The notes beneath the pieces were generated by a model, which saw only the letters and a list, made by a program, of their open reading frames with translations, was not told the DNA's origin and did no database searches. A program made the translations under genes and the position numbers. Positions 35,277-44,135 of a DNA stretch of 64,000 nucleotides are shown here, one piece after another. The first letter of the stretch is position 1. Each line of letters starts with the position of its first letter. This stretch comes from SAR324 cluster bacterium (GTDB lineage Bacteria; SAR324; XYD2-FULL-50-16), in the NCBI GenBank assembly GCA_028282885.1, contig JANQGX010000028.1, forward strand, positions 62,001 to 126,000, read 5' to 3'.

Positions 35277-36263
35277 TTGAAGACACCGAATAATAACATC
35301 CTGAATGTTGAGGGGCTGAAAATGTATTTTCCCTTGAAAAGGGGACTGCTCCGAAAAAAAGAGGCGGATATCAAAGCCGTGGATGGAGTGAATTTCCGTA
35401 TCAAGAAGGGTGAAACGCTGGGGCTGGTGGGTGAAAGCGGCTCCGGAAAGACGACGACAGGAAAATGTATTCTGCGGCTTCACAAACCGACTGAAGGTAA
35501 AATTACATTTAACGGGAAGGAGATAGCGAGCTTGCGAGAACGCGACATGAAACCGCTTAGACCCGGGATGTCCATGATTTTTCAAGATCCCTATTCGTCA
35601 CTCGATCCACGACAAAAGGCAGGTGCTATCGTCGGAGAACCGTTGATTATCCACCGTTTGGTACGCAACAGAAAAGAGTACAGGGACAGGGTGGAGGAGC
35701 TGTTCCGGCTGGTTAACCTGGACCCGAGAATGATTGATCGGGTTCCCCACGAGTTCAGCGGCGGGCAGCGCCAGAGGGTAGGAATTGCCAGAGCTCTGGC
35801 TGGCGAACCATCGCTCCTGATCTGTGACGAACCTGTTTCCGCACTGGATGTTTCCATTCAGGCACAGGTGATCAATCTTTTAAAAGACCTCCGGGAAAAA
35901 ATGAAGGGTTTAAGCTACCTGTTTATTGCCCATGATCTATCCGTAGTACGACATATCAGTCACAGGATAGCGGTCATGTATCTTGGCAGAATCGTTGAGG
36001 TGCTGGATCAGGATACTCTTTATGATAATCCCCTGCATCCCTACACAAGGGCTTTGCTTTCTGCGGTACCCGTTCCTGATCCATTTATAGAGGAAAAACG
36101 AGAACGGATTGCTTTGAAAGGTGAAATTCCCAGTGTGCTGAACTCACCTTCAGGTTGTTCTTTTCATCCACGGTGTCCTCTCGCTAAACGCGAGTGTCGC
36201 CAAAAACCACCCGACATGCGACTGGTAGGAAAAGATCATGAAGTCGCTTGTCATCTGGTCTGA
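35277..36263 (+). CDS. dppF: ABC transporter ATPase, dipeptide/nickel type (DppF family)
   Basis: This 328-residue ATPase has Walker A GESGSGKT, signature FSGGQRQRV, Walker B LLICDEPVSALD and the H-loop AHDLSVV. The C-terminal domain has CSFHPRCPLAKREC. The start codon is TTG with GGGAGGAAAGG just upstream. It is the partner of the preceding ATPase and is followed by the binding protein gene. Confidence 0.93.
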   Translation: MKTPNNNILNVEGLKMYFPLKRGLLRKKEADIKAVDGVNFRIKKGETLGLVGESGSGKTTTGKCILRLHKPTEGKITFNGKEIASLRERDMKPLRPGMSMIFQDPYSSLDPRQKAGAIVGEPLIIHRLVRNRKEYRDRVEELFRLVNLDPRMIDRVPHEFSGGQRQRVGIARALAGEPSLLICDEPVSALDVSIQAQVINLLKDLREKMKGLSYLFIAHDLSVVRHISHRIAVMYLGRIVEVLDQDTLYDNPLHPYTRALLSAVPVPDPFIEEKRERIALKGEIPSVLNSPSGCSFHPRCPLAKRECRQKPPDMRLVGKDHEVACHLV

Positions 36264-36336
36264 AATCTAACCGTTTGTTTTAACGTGCTTGGGAAATTGA
36301 TGCATTGCCACGTTGTGCTGAAAAAGGAGAAAAGCC

Positions 36337-37881
36337 ATGAAAACAATTAGGTGTTTACTACCAAACGGACTGGTCATCTCTATGATTACCGTTTTTGTGC
36401 TCTTGTCGTCCGTAAGTTCATTTGCTGCGGGTACGCCAAAGGAAGGAGGTGTTTTTAAAATCCTCCTGGATCATTCTTACTATCCAAGGTTTTTCGGATA
36501 TCCTCCCAAAGCAGCCATGGGAGCCCTGTTTTGTGCACAGGCAACACTTGAACGACTCGTACGATTGGACAGGCAGGGGCAACCGGTTCCCGAACTGGCC
36601 ACCTCCTGGAAAATTGCAGCGGATAAGAAATCGATTATATTCAAGTTGAGAAAAGGTGTTGGCTTCCATGACGGAACTGAATTCAATGCGGAAGCGGTTA
36701 AATTCAATTACGATTTATCGATTGAGGCAGGTGAGGGGAAATTCTCATCCGTCGACTCGGTTGATGTTTTAGACAGCCATACCGTCCGGCTGAACCTCAA
36801 TAAATTCGAGAATGGCATCTTTGCCAATCTGGATATGGCCCCGGGATTTATTGTTTCTCCCACCGCCATAAAAACCAAAGGTGCCAAATGGGCCCAGACG
36901 CATCCGATCGGAACAGGACCGTTTATGCTGATCGACTCGAAAAGGGATGTGCATCTGAAGTTCAAGCGATTTGACAGTTATTGGGGAAAAAGACCCTATC
37001 TTGACGAGGTGCAATACCTGTTCTTCAGTGACCCGATGACCCTGATGGCGGCTTTTGAAAGAGAAGGCGGGCATGTCATTCTTCAATCTCTGAAAACCAA
37101 CAAACTGGCAGAACTGCGAAAAAAGGGATACAAAATCCTTCAGAATTACGAACCGAGCTATTCGTTGATCGGCGATTCGGTCAACAAGGATTCTGTCTAT
37201 TCCAATAAAAAGGTCCGGGAGGCAATCGAGTATGCCATTAACAGGGACGCCATTGTCAATCAGCTAGGAAACGGTTTTATGAAGGTTATGAAACAGTTCG
37301 CGATGGAAGGCAGTATGGGATATAATCCGGGCTTAAAAGCACGGGAATACAATCCGGAAAAAGCAAAGCAACTGCTGAAAGAGGCAGGTTATCCGAACGG
37401 TTTCAAAACAACTATCATCTCTTGGGCCGGCAGAGATGAAGATGTATTTGTGGCTATACAGAATCAGCTCGGTATGGTGGGTATTAAAGCCCATATTCAA
37501 TTTGTGAATGTCGGAAGATGGGTGGATCTCAGGATGAACGGCTGGAAGAATTCCCTGCTCCTTGGACTCGCAGGCATAGAACCAAATTATACTGTCTCTA
37601 TCAATGATTGCATGGGACCTGATAATCCAAAGCATCCGAGTCTTGTTCGACCCGCAGGATGGAGAAAAGTCATGTACGAAGCGATGGGGACACTTGATCC
37701 GGTAGTCCACAAAAGCAAAACACAGGAGTTGGTAGCCATGATTCATGAGGATGCTTCTCTTGTACCGCTCCTGGCAGCCAGCCAGAGCATTGTACTGAAT
37801 AAAAATGTGAGAGACAGCGGTTTTTTAGAGAATGGCTGGCCCTATGAATGGAGATCTGAAAAAACGTGGATTGCGGACTAA
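36337..37881 (+). CDS. dppA: ABC transporter extracellular solute-binding protein, family 5
   Basis: This 514-residue protein has a signal peptide (MKTIRC, hydrophobic to about residue 31, SFAAG cleavage) and the family-5 pattern ERLVRLDRQGQPVPELATSW, then LRKGVGFHDGTEFNAEAVKF. These proteins bind peptides, nickel chelates, haem or opines in the periplasm. It closes the Dpp-type operon, so it sets the substrate. AAAAGGAG precedes the ATG. The binding site residues do not reveal the ligand to me. Confidence 0.92.
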   Translation: MKTIRCLLPNGLVISMITVFVLLSSVSSFAAGTPKEGGVFKILLDHSYYPRFFGYPPKAAMGALFCAQATLERLVRLDRQGQPVPELATSWKIAADKKSIIFKLRKGVGFHDGTEFNAEAVKFNYDLSIEAGEGKFSSVDSVDVLDSHTVRLNLNKFENGIFANLDMAPGFIVSPTAIKTKGAKWAQTHPIGTGPFMLIDSKRDVHLKFKRFDSYWGKRPYLDEVQYLFFSDPMTLMAAFEREGGHVILQSLKTNKLAELRKKGYKILQNYEPSYSLIGDSVNKDSVYSNKKVREAIEYAINRDAIVNQLGNGFMKVMKQFAMEGSMGYNPGLKAREYNPEKAKQLLKEAGYPNGFKTTIISWAGRDEDVFVAIQNQLGMVGIKAHIQFVNVGRWVDLRMNGWKNSLLLGLAGIEPNYTVSINDCMGPDNPKHPSLVRPAGWRKVMYEAMGTLDPVVHKSKTQELVAMIHEDASLVPLLAASQSIVLNKNVRDSGFLENGWPYEWRSEKTWIAD

Positions 37882-37909
37882 CATTTCTATCTCCAGTTTT
37901 AATCCCCCC

Positions 37910-37961
37910 CAAATCTGCTTTTTGACGGACCGGTTTCTGTAATCGCTGTCAAAAAGCAGAT
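37910..37961. repeat. Perfect 14-base inverted repeat between convergent genes
   Basis: ATCTGCTTTTTGAC (37913-37926) and GTCAAAAAGCAGAT (37948-37961) are exact complements with a 21-base loop. It lies between the binding-protein gene and the convergent kinase-like gene. No T run follows the stem on the plus strand. Its left part CAAATCTGCTTT is identical to the arm of the palindrome at 25938. Confidence 0.75.
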
Positions 37962-38066
37962 CCTTGACAAAATGTTTCCCCGGCTCTGATTTTAACAGGT
38001 CTGCGAGAGAGTTTGTAATAAACTTGTGACTTAGCCTGGCAATGGTACTGTCGGGTTTCTGACACC

Positions 38067-38888
38067 CTACCCGGACGATAAATCCGAAAGAAATATCAGA
38101 TTATCCCTGGTGTCGGTAATACCAGGTATCGCCTGGGTTGTGCGGAGAATAATCTCCTTGTCATCTTTATGCTGGGCAATTCCGCTCAAAACGGCAATCT
38201 CATTTTCTTCAACCGAGATGTTGATGGCCCTGACATCGACCTCCTGTTTGATCAGTTCAGCGTGAATAACACGTTCCAGCGATCTGCGTTTCATGGCATC
38301 CAGGGCTGTCAGACTGCAAGCCTTTATTTCATTGGATTGGGCCAGTTGGATGATCTGATGGGCAGCCTGGTCAAAACCGATTTTATCCGTGTTGATGATC
38401 AGGTCGTAGAGAGACGGATCATTGAAATCCCGATGGAAGGTGAATGAAAAAAACCGCTTAAACTCTTCATCTTTTTGTCGCATGACTTGCATTGCATCTT
38501 CCCGGCTGACGGATCGTCTGGCTACGACATTCTCCACCCGGCTTTCTTCCGAGGCGATGATGCGTACATGAAGAGCGCAGCTAAAGTCTTTCAATAAAAC
38601 CTGGCTGCCATGACCGAATATCACCCCGGTTCCCTGACGGGCAATTTCATATACCACAGCCTGCAACACATCCATGTAAATCTCCGGATTTTTCCCTAAC
38701 AGGCGATCAAAAAACCCGGGACTCTTTTCTTTCAATCCCAGTGTATACCGATCCTCAATGTCCATCTGGAGGGCTTTCTCCATCAGTCGGTTGTCATGAT
38801 AAAAATCCAGCTCAAGTTCGTCAGCGACTTTTTGCGCAATGGTTTTTCCTCCGCTGCCAATATCATTAGAAATAGTAATCAGTGCCAT
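38067..38888 (-). CDS. Cytidylate kinase-like protein with C-terminal BON-like domain
   Basis: This 273-residue protein starts with a P-loop (SNDIGSGGKTIA) and the features of the cytidylate-kinase-like family (residues about 1-190, with VIFGHGSQVLLKD and VARRSVSREDA). Residues about 205-272 look like a BON domain: an alpha helix, then ISVEENEIAVLSGIAQHKDD and TTQAIPGITDTRDNL. BON domains usually bind membranes or lipids outside the cytoplasm, so the joining is unusual. The second of two adjacent ATGs is preferred because it sits five bases after GGGAG. The phosphate acceptor is unknown. Confidence 0.78.
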   Translation of the reverse strand: MALITISNDIGSGGKTIAQKVADELELDFYHDNRLMEKALQMDIEDRYTLGLKEKSPGFFDRLLGKNPEIYMDVLQAVVYEIARQGTGVIFGHGSQVLLKDFSCALHVRIIASEESRVENVVARRSVSREDAMQVMRQKDEEFKRFFSFTFHRDFNDPSLYDLIINTDKIGFDQAAHQIIQLAQSNEIKACSLTALDAMKRRSLERVIHAELIKQEVDVRAINISVEENEIAVLSGIAQHKDDKEIILRTTQAIPGITDTRDNLIFLSDLSSG

Positions 38889-39261
38889 CATTTCTCCCTG
38901 TTAGAGGTTTTGAATTTCAACCAGGTTCATATCCCATCCGAAGAAAAAGGATACTCTCTTATTATTTTAGTAGGTGCAGTTGGTGTGTAAAAGCGATTTT
39001 TCCGTTTTTTTTGCTTTGTTTCTCAATCAGGAAAAGTAGGTGTTGGCGCAAATTGTCAGAAATCTCGATTTGCTGAGTAATAAATACTGATCCGAAAAAC
39101 AGGGAGTAAATTCCAGAGGAAAGACAACAATTCCCGGATCCGAGATACGACTATTGATCCGGGAGTTGTTGCTAAAGGGAGAAGTGTTTTTACATCAAAT
39201 GACTGATTTTGATGCTTTTGCCGCTGACTTAACGGAAAAAGTCGTGAATATTTAATCCGTT
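38889..39261. other. Intergenic region with the terminator of the upstream operon
   Basis: About 370 bases between minus-strand genes, with the kinase-like gene promoter on the left and the terminator-like hairpin 39125-39171 on the right. The rest is AT-rich and has no supported gene. Confidence 0.5.
39125..39171 (-). terminator. Strong hairpin after the arylsulfotransferase-like gene
   Basis: CAACAATTCCCGGATC (39125-39140) pairs with GATCCGGGAGTTGTTG (39156-39171) over 16 positions with one G-T pair. On the minus strand it is followed by TCTTTCCTC, moderately T-rich. It lies about 90 bases past the stop and probably ends the operon. Confidence 0.65.
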
Positions 39262-40698
39262 TTACTGGATATCGTCGGTTTCCACCACACATGTTTGGGA
39301 AGGGCCGAATCCTGTGGCCTCCTTGATTTGAATGACACCCTTTTCCTCCTTGTATTCGCTACCCGGTACCCTGAAAGTGCTGTTATTGGGCTTTGCTATA
39401 GCTTTCTCTTCGGGTTTATCGAGTTGCGGTACCCAGTCATAGGGAAGCCGGTAGGCCCGGTAAACATAGTTGGACTTTCCGTCATCGCCGTAATAGGGAC
39501 TCATGTACTCCCAGACGATTTCGTGGTCCGGTGTGATCTCGAAAACGTGACCATTGGAACCCTCCGTGATCATGGTATTACCATTGGGCAGGCGTTGGGC
39601 GGAGCTGATCAAGGGCGAATAGAACTGATAATTGTTCATTTTGGGAAGCACATTCATATCCAGGTAGGAGTGCTGCCAGGTTACCTCCAGGGTGACAGGG
39701 TCAAACTCCAGGATACGGGAATAATCTCGTAAGGCATTGTTGTGGCCTATGGGTGAACCGGGGTTTGGAGATCCATAACCGGCAAATCCCCCGTTATCGT
39801 AGACCAGAATGTTGCCTTCACCGGGCAGTCCCCTGGGAATCATATGAGCATGGTGCTGTCCGATGATCCAGCCCATTTTTTTGAGCGCTTCGTTTTGATT
39901 GTAATCGGGACCAATTTGCCAGACGATCTTGCCGCTCTCTTTGTCGATGATCGCAATAATATTGGTCTGTCTGCCGTCCCAGATGATATTGTCCGGGTGA
40001 AAGCGTTTGTCTCCATCATCATACCAGCGATTAGGACCAAGCGTTGACATGGAATTTATGTGCATCCAATCGCCCCGTTCTCCTTTGCCGATTACCATAT
40101 TCGGATAGCGTGACAGAATATTTTTTGCCTCTTCAGAAAACCCGAACTCTTCAAAATGATCGCTGCAAACCCATTCCCAAATGATGTTCCCATCCCAGTC
40201 GGTTTCATAAATGATATCGTCAACCAGGGGTTTGTCGCTGATATCCGGGTTGGTAACATCCTTATGCGCAAGAATCAGGGTGTTACCTTTATTTGTTTGA
40301 GGATCCATGTTGGGTACGTAATATCCGACCGGATTGCCTTCACGTTGATAATCGTGATGCTGGCGAGCCATCCATTGAGGCTCATTGCCGGGATCTTCGA
40401 TATATTCATACTGATCGAATTTCCAGACAATGTTGCCATCCCAATCCAACTGGACGAGATCTGTCTGATCCATATAGCTGTACTTCTCGTCCCTGACGCC
40501 GAGATGTCCCATTACATATCCCCCGGGAAGCATCTTGGGAGGAAAGCCCTGAAGGCCTTTCCACATTCGCACGACATTTCCGTTCATATCGACCAGGGTG
40601 ACACCGGTCTCCCTTGCGGTAAAAACGGTATAACCGTTCCAGCATTTTTCCGGGTCGTAGATAGTGGTACCGGTTGGGTATACATTGGGCGCTGCCAT
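39262..40698 (-). CDS. Arylsulfotransferase (ASST) family beta-propeller protein
   Basis: This 478-residue protein has the ASST propeller repeats with WDGNIVW motifs (three times: near the start, before YEYIED and before ICSDHF) and histidine-rich GQHHAHMIP, followed by GNILVYDNGGFAGYG. ASST enzymes move sulfate between phenols in the periplasm through a histidine. Here there is no signal peptide, so it is probably cytoplasmic and may have another role. An upstream TTG would add five residues; AGGAG before the ATG at 40698 fixes the start. It ends a cluster with the glutaredoxin-like fusion and dihydrolipoyl dehydrogenase. Confidence 0.8.
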   Translation of the reverse strand: MAAPNVYPTGTTIYDPEKCWNGYTVFTARETGVTLVDMNGNVVRMWKGLQGFPPKMLPGGYVMGHLGVRDEKYSYMDQTDLVQLDWDGNIVWKFDQYEYIEDPGNEPQWMARQHHDYQREGNPVGYYVPNMDPQTNKGNTLILAHKDVTNPDISDKPLVDDIIYETDWDGNIIWEWVCSDHFEEFGFSEEAKNILSRYPNMVIGKGERGDWMHINSMSTLGPNRWYDDGDKRFHPDNIIWDGRQTNIIAIIDKESGKIVWQIGPDYNQNEALKKMGWIIGQHHAHMIPRGLPGEGNILVYDNGGFAGYGSPNPGSPIGHNNALRDYSRILEFDPVTLEVTWQHSYLDMNVLPKMNNYQFYSPLISSAQRLPNGNTMITEGSNGHVFEITPDHEIVWEYMSPYYGDDGKSNYVYRAYRLPYDWVPQLDKPEEKAIAKPNNSTFRVPGSEYKEEKGVIQIKEATGFGPSQTCVVETDDIQ

Positions 40699-40803
40699 TA
40701 TTTCTCCTTGCAATAGATATCTTTTAAATCCTGTATGTTTGAGTTCACCTCCTTCACGGTTTCGACGTAAAGGCAGAACTTCGATCTTAAATATTAATCC
40801 CTA

Positions 40804-41640
40804 CTATTTCGCAATTTCAGTCATCACCTGGTAACGTCTGGCCTGGGTGCGGTACTTAAACAGACTGGTTGCAGCCAGCGGTTCAATCGCTTTCAGTTCT
40901 TCCCTTTCTGTAGTTTCCGGATCAAAGGGTTTCAACGTATAGGGGTTTTTCTTAGACCCGCTTGCTTCCTCGATCAGTTTGGCCGTGTCTGCTATCTCCT
41001 CCGGTGTCAGGAAATCGACATTTCCATCATCTCTCACCAGCGGAGCGACCGTGGTGAACAGTTCGAATTCGGGAAATTGATTTGCCAGCTTGATACTCCT
41101 GCCCAGTTCATCGGAAGTGATTTCGCTTCCGGCCAGGGAAGGATATAGCGCTGCCGGTCCTTTAACTTCCAGGATGAGTTTATCCCCCAGTCCTTGCGCC
41201 TGAACTTTCTCCAGCAGATCCGCATTGGCTCCCCAACTGTATAGCTGTGTCTTCAATCCATGTTTCTTCATGTGGCTGAGGACAGTAAGGAGTCCTTCCG
41301 CCTCTTCCCCTTTGCCACCCGAGATGTTAAATCCGTCAATCCATTCGCCATGGAGAAGACTCCTGCCAATGAATCCTGATAATTTCTCTCCGGCAATAAG
41401 GTGCCCCACAATGACACTGACGCCCTGTTTGATCACGTTTCCGTCAGTGAAAACAGGAAACTCGACTCCATCCTGATCCCTGAATATGCTTTTGCGATTG
41501 GCACGATAGAATTGAGCAAACGCATCTTTGCCTTCGGCTTTGAAATCGTGTTCAGCAAAGGAGATGTTTTGATCTTTAAGATACTGTTTCGTAATTTTGC
41601 ATCGGGCACAACCCGTTGCCGTAAATAGTGTATATTCCAT
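40804..41640 (-). CDS. Glutaredoxin-like domain fused to a radical-SAM-like barrel lacking cluster cysteines
   Basis: This 278-residue protein starts with a glutaredoxin-like fold and redox pair C11/C14 (TATGCARCK). From about residue 100 it resembles the C-terminal part of radical SAM activases of the NrdG/PflA type: ISGGKGEEAEGLLTVL, KKHGLKTQLYSWGA, LILEVKGPAALYPSLAG, GRSIKLANQFPEFELFTTV. The CxxxCxxC motif that binds the SAM cluster is absent. I infer a decayed or repurposed barrel. AGGAG lies six bases before the ATG at 41640; it follows dihydrolipoyl dehydrogenase with a nine-base overlap-free gap. The dehydrogenase could reduce its dithiol. No named family fits fully. Confidence 0.7.
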   Translation of the reverse strand: MEYTLFTATGCARCKITKQYLKDQNISFAEHDFKAEGKDAFAQFYRANRKSIFRDQDGVEFPVFTDGNVIKQGVSVIVGHLIAGEKLSGFIGRSLLHGEWIDGFNISGGKGEEAEGLLTVLSHMKKHGLKTQLYSWGANADLLEKVQAQGLGDKLILEVKGPAALYPSLAGSEITSDELGRSIKLANQFPEFELFTTVAPLVRDDGNVDFLTPEEIADTAKLIEEASGSKKNPYTLKPFDPETTEREELKAIEPLAATSLFKYRTQARRYQVMTEIAK

Positions 41641-41648
41641 GATTTCTC

Positions 41649-43031
41649 CTAAATATGTATGGCATGGCCGCATAATGCGTGAGCAGCTTCCATAACGGCT
41701 TCACTCAAGGTTGGGTGTGGATGGATGGTTTCCGCTAGTTTGTCAAATCCGCTTTCCATCGTCATCATTCCGGTTGGTCCGGCTATCAGCTCGGTGATGT
41801 GACCACCAATCAGATGAACACCCAGGATTTTTCTACTCTTACTATCAGCGATGACTTTGGCAAATCCTGAATTGTCCTCCATTCCAACTGCTTTGCCATT
41901 GCCAACAAAAGGGCACTGTGCAGTTTGCACACTGTATCCCTGCTCGACGGCCTGTTTTTCGGTCAGCCCGACTGACGCGACTTCGGGCTGGGCATAGGTG
42001 CAACGTGGAATGTTGGGGTAGATAATCTTCTGTGTCGGTTTTCCGGCAATGGCTTCCGCAGCAATAGTTCCCTGGACGGATGCTACGTGAGCCAATGGCA
42101 TGATGCCGGTGATATCTCCGATGGCGTATATATTCGGATTGGAAGTGCGCATCTGATCGTCGATCACAATCTTGCCCTGTCGATCCTCAACATCACATAC
42201 ACCCAGGTTCAATCCGCTACTGTCTGCCACAACCCCGATGGACACCAGGACGGTTTCAACTTGCAGGGTTTCGATTTCGCCATCCCTGTTAAGGCTGACT
42301 TCAACCCCATCATCCTTGGGTTCAATCTTTTCGACAATAGTGCCCGTGCGGGTTTGAATCTTGTTTCTCTTGAACTGCTTGGCTGCTTCCAGGGAAATGT
42401 CTTCATCTTCAAGAGGCAGAACATGAGGCAGCATTTCGACGACCGTGACTTTTGCACCATAGCGATTCCAGATCGTGGCAAATTCCATGCCGATGGGACC
42501 GGCTCCAACGATGAGAGCTGTTTCAGGAACGCGGGTCAGGTCCAGAGCATCCCTGTATGTCATTACTTTTTTTCCGTCATAGCTGGCACCAGGAAGAGGT
42601 CTGGGTTTGGCTCCGGTTGCCAGGATGATATTGGAAGCGGAAAGGATTTCACCGGAAGGTTCCACTTTTACCCGGTCACCTGTTACCATACTGCCAGTGC
42701 CTGCAAAGACCGAGATGCCATTATTCTTCATCAGAAACTCGACGCGCTTGGTCTGTCGTTTAACGATACTTCGACTCCTTTTGTGGGCCGCACTGAAATC
42801 GGTTTTCAGGTTATCAAATTCGAAACCGTAGGTTTTGCCTTTGGAAAGCAGGTGAATGACTTCTGCATTGTGCAGAAGTGCCTTGGTGGGGATACAACCC
42901 CAATTCAGGCAGGTTCCGCCCAGGGTTTCCTTCTCGATGAGGGCGGTTTTAAATCCCAGCTGGCTGGATCTTACAGCAGCAACATACCCCCCCGGGCCTC
43001 CTCCGATAACAATTGTGTCAAATTTTTCCAT
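41649..43031 (-). CDS. lpdA: Dihydrolipoyl dehydrogenase
   Basis: This 460-residue flavoprotein has the FAD motif VIGGGPGGYVAAVRSSQ, the redox pair in GGTCLNWGCIPTK, the NAD motif ALIVGAGPIGMEFA and the C-terminal HPHPTLSEAVMEAA with the catalytic His-Glu pair. It oxidises dihydrolipoyl groups with NAD; no lipoyl-bearing E2 is in the window. It is the first gene of the cluster with the glutaredoxin-like fusion and ASST-like genes, so a protein dithiol may be its target here. The ribosome binding site is weak. Confidence 0.9.
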   Translation of the reverse strand: MEKFDTIVIGGGPGGYVAAVRSSQLGFKTALIEKETLGGTCLNWGCIPTKALLHNAEVIHLLSKGKTYGFEFDNLKTDFSAAHKRSRSIVKRQTKRVEFLMKNNGISVFAGTGSMVTGDRVKVEPSGEILSASNIILATGAKPRPLPGASYDGKKVMTYRDALDLTRVPETALIVGAGPIGMEFATIWNRYGAKVTVVEMLPHVLPLEDEDISLEAAKQFKRNKIQTRTGTIVEKIEPKDDGVEVSLNRDGEIETLQVETVLVSIGVVADSSGLNLGVCDVEDRQGKIVIDDQMRTSNPNIYAIGDITGIMPLAHVASVQGTIAAEAIAGKPTQKIIYPNIPRCTYAQPEVASVGLTEKQAVEQGYSVQTAQCPFVGNGKAVGMEDNSGFAKVIADSKSRKILGVHLIGGHITELIAGPTGMMTMESGFDKLAETIHPHPTLSEAVMEAAHALCGHAIHI

Positions 43032-43333
43032 AGGTATATTTTACTATTTAATTAATTATCTTCATTCGATAACAGATATTCAGGGACAATGTTCGACTTC
43101 ACGCCTGAAGCCTGCGTGTACCGGCCCTGGTTAACGTAGTAGATGGAATTTTTATCAAGTCAAATTTCTATGGTGTCATGAGGTTTCTTTTTTTTCAAGC
43201 CGTCATGTTAACAAGACATATGCTTAAGATATTGTAATGATTAAAAAACCATTGAAGCGATGACAATGCGGATCCACTTTTGATAATGGAACTCCGTGCT
43301 TATGGTTAATTTCAAAAGCGTGACTCATGTCCG
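43032..43333. other. Intergenic region, promoter of the lpdA cluster
   Basis: About 300 AT-rich bases holding the promoter of the dihydrolipoyl dehydrogenase cluster and the end of the amino-acid transporter operon. A 5-base CACGC/GCGTG pair lies near 43102-43120. Nothing else is recognisable. Confidence 0.4.
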
Positions 43334-44113
43334 CTAATGGTTCAAGATCTGTCCCAGGAATGCTTTCAATCTCTCGCTTCGTGGCTGGTCAAAAAACTGA
43401 TCCGGAGGTGATTCCTCAATGATCTGACCCTGATCCATGAAGACAATACGATCCGCTATGTTTCGTGCAAATCCCATTTCATGAGTCACGATGACCATTG
43501 TCATCCCTTTTGCGGCAAGCTCTTCAATAACCTGGAGCACCTCGTTGACCAGTTCGGGATCAAGAGCCGCAGTAGGCTCGTCGAACAAAAGGATGTCAGG
43601 ATGGAGGCAAAGACTTCTGGCGATAGCGACTCTTTGTTGTTGACCTCCCGAAAGTTCGTTGGGGTATTTGTCTATGAATTCATACATATGCACATGATTT
43701 AAGTACTTTTTGGCCCTGTGAATGGCCTCCTGCCGGGATATTTTTCTCCCCCAGATCGGACCAACGGTAAGGTTTTGAAGTACTGTTAAATGTGGGAACA
43801 GGTTAAATTGCTGAAACACCATCCCAATTCTGTTGTTAACCTCTCGCTTTGTTTTTTTGGTGATATTGCTGACCTCCAGTTTTAGACCACAGACCTCCAT
43901 GCATCCTTGCTGAAACTCCTCAAGAAGGTTAATGGTGCGAATCAAGGTCGATTTTCCCGAACCGGAAGGGCCGCAAACAGCCACTTTTTCATTTGGGGTA
44001 ATGGATAGATTGATATCTCTCAAGACATGGTAATCTCCAAACCATTTGTTGATCATCTGCATGTCTATTAGATACTTTAAGTCGAGTTTTTGAGGTTTCT
44101 TTTTCTTGTGCAT
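43334..44113 (-). CDS. aapP: Amino-acid ABC transporter ATPase (AapP/GlnQ type)
   Basis: This 259-residue ATPase has Walker A GPSGSGKS, signature LSGGQQQRV, Walker B ILLFDEPTAALD and H-loop VTHEMG, and the polar amino-acid family start VLRDINLSITPNEKVAV. It powers the two permeases upstream. GGAAG lies six bases before the ATG. It is the last gene of the operon. Confidence 0.94.
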   Translation of the reverse strand: MHKKKKPQKLDLKYLIDMQMINKWFGDYHVLRDINLSITPNEKVAVCGPSGSGKSTLIRTINLLEEFQQGCMEVCGLKLEVSNITKKTKREVNNRIGMVFQQFNLFPHLTVLQNLTVGPIWGRKISRQEAIHRAKKYLNHVHMYEFIDKYPNELSGGQQQRVAIARSLCLHPDILLFDEPTAALDPELVNEVLQVIEELAAKGMTMVIVTHEMGFARNIADRIVFMDQGQIIEESPPDQFFDQPRSERLKAFLGQILNH

Positions 44114-44135
44114 GTCAACTTCCGGAGATTGTGCT

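Noticed and set aside
39262..40698. Classical periplasmic arylsulfate sulfotransferase
   Set aside because: The propeller fits the family, but no signal peptide is present with any supported start, so I do not assign the periplasmic enzyme role.
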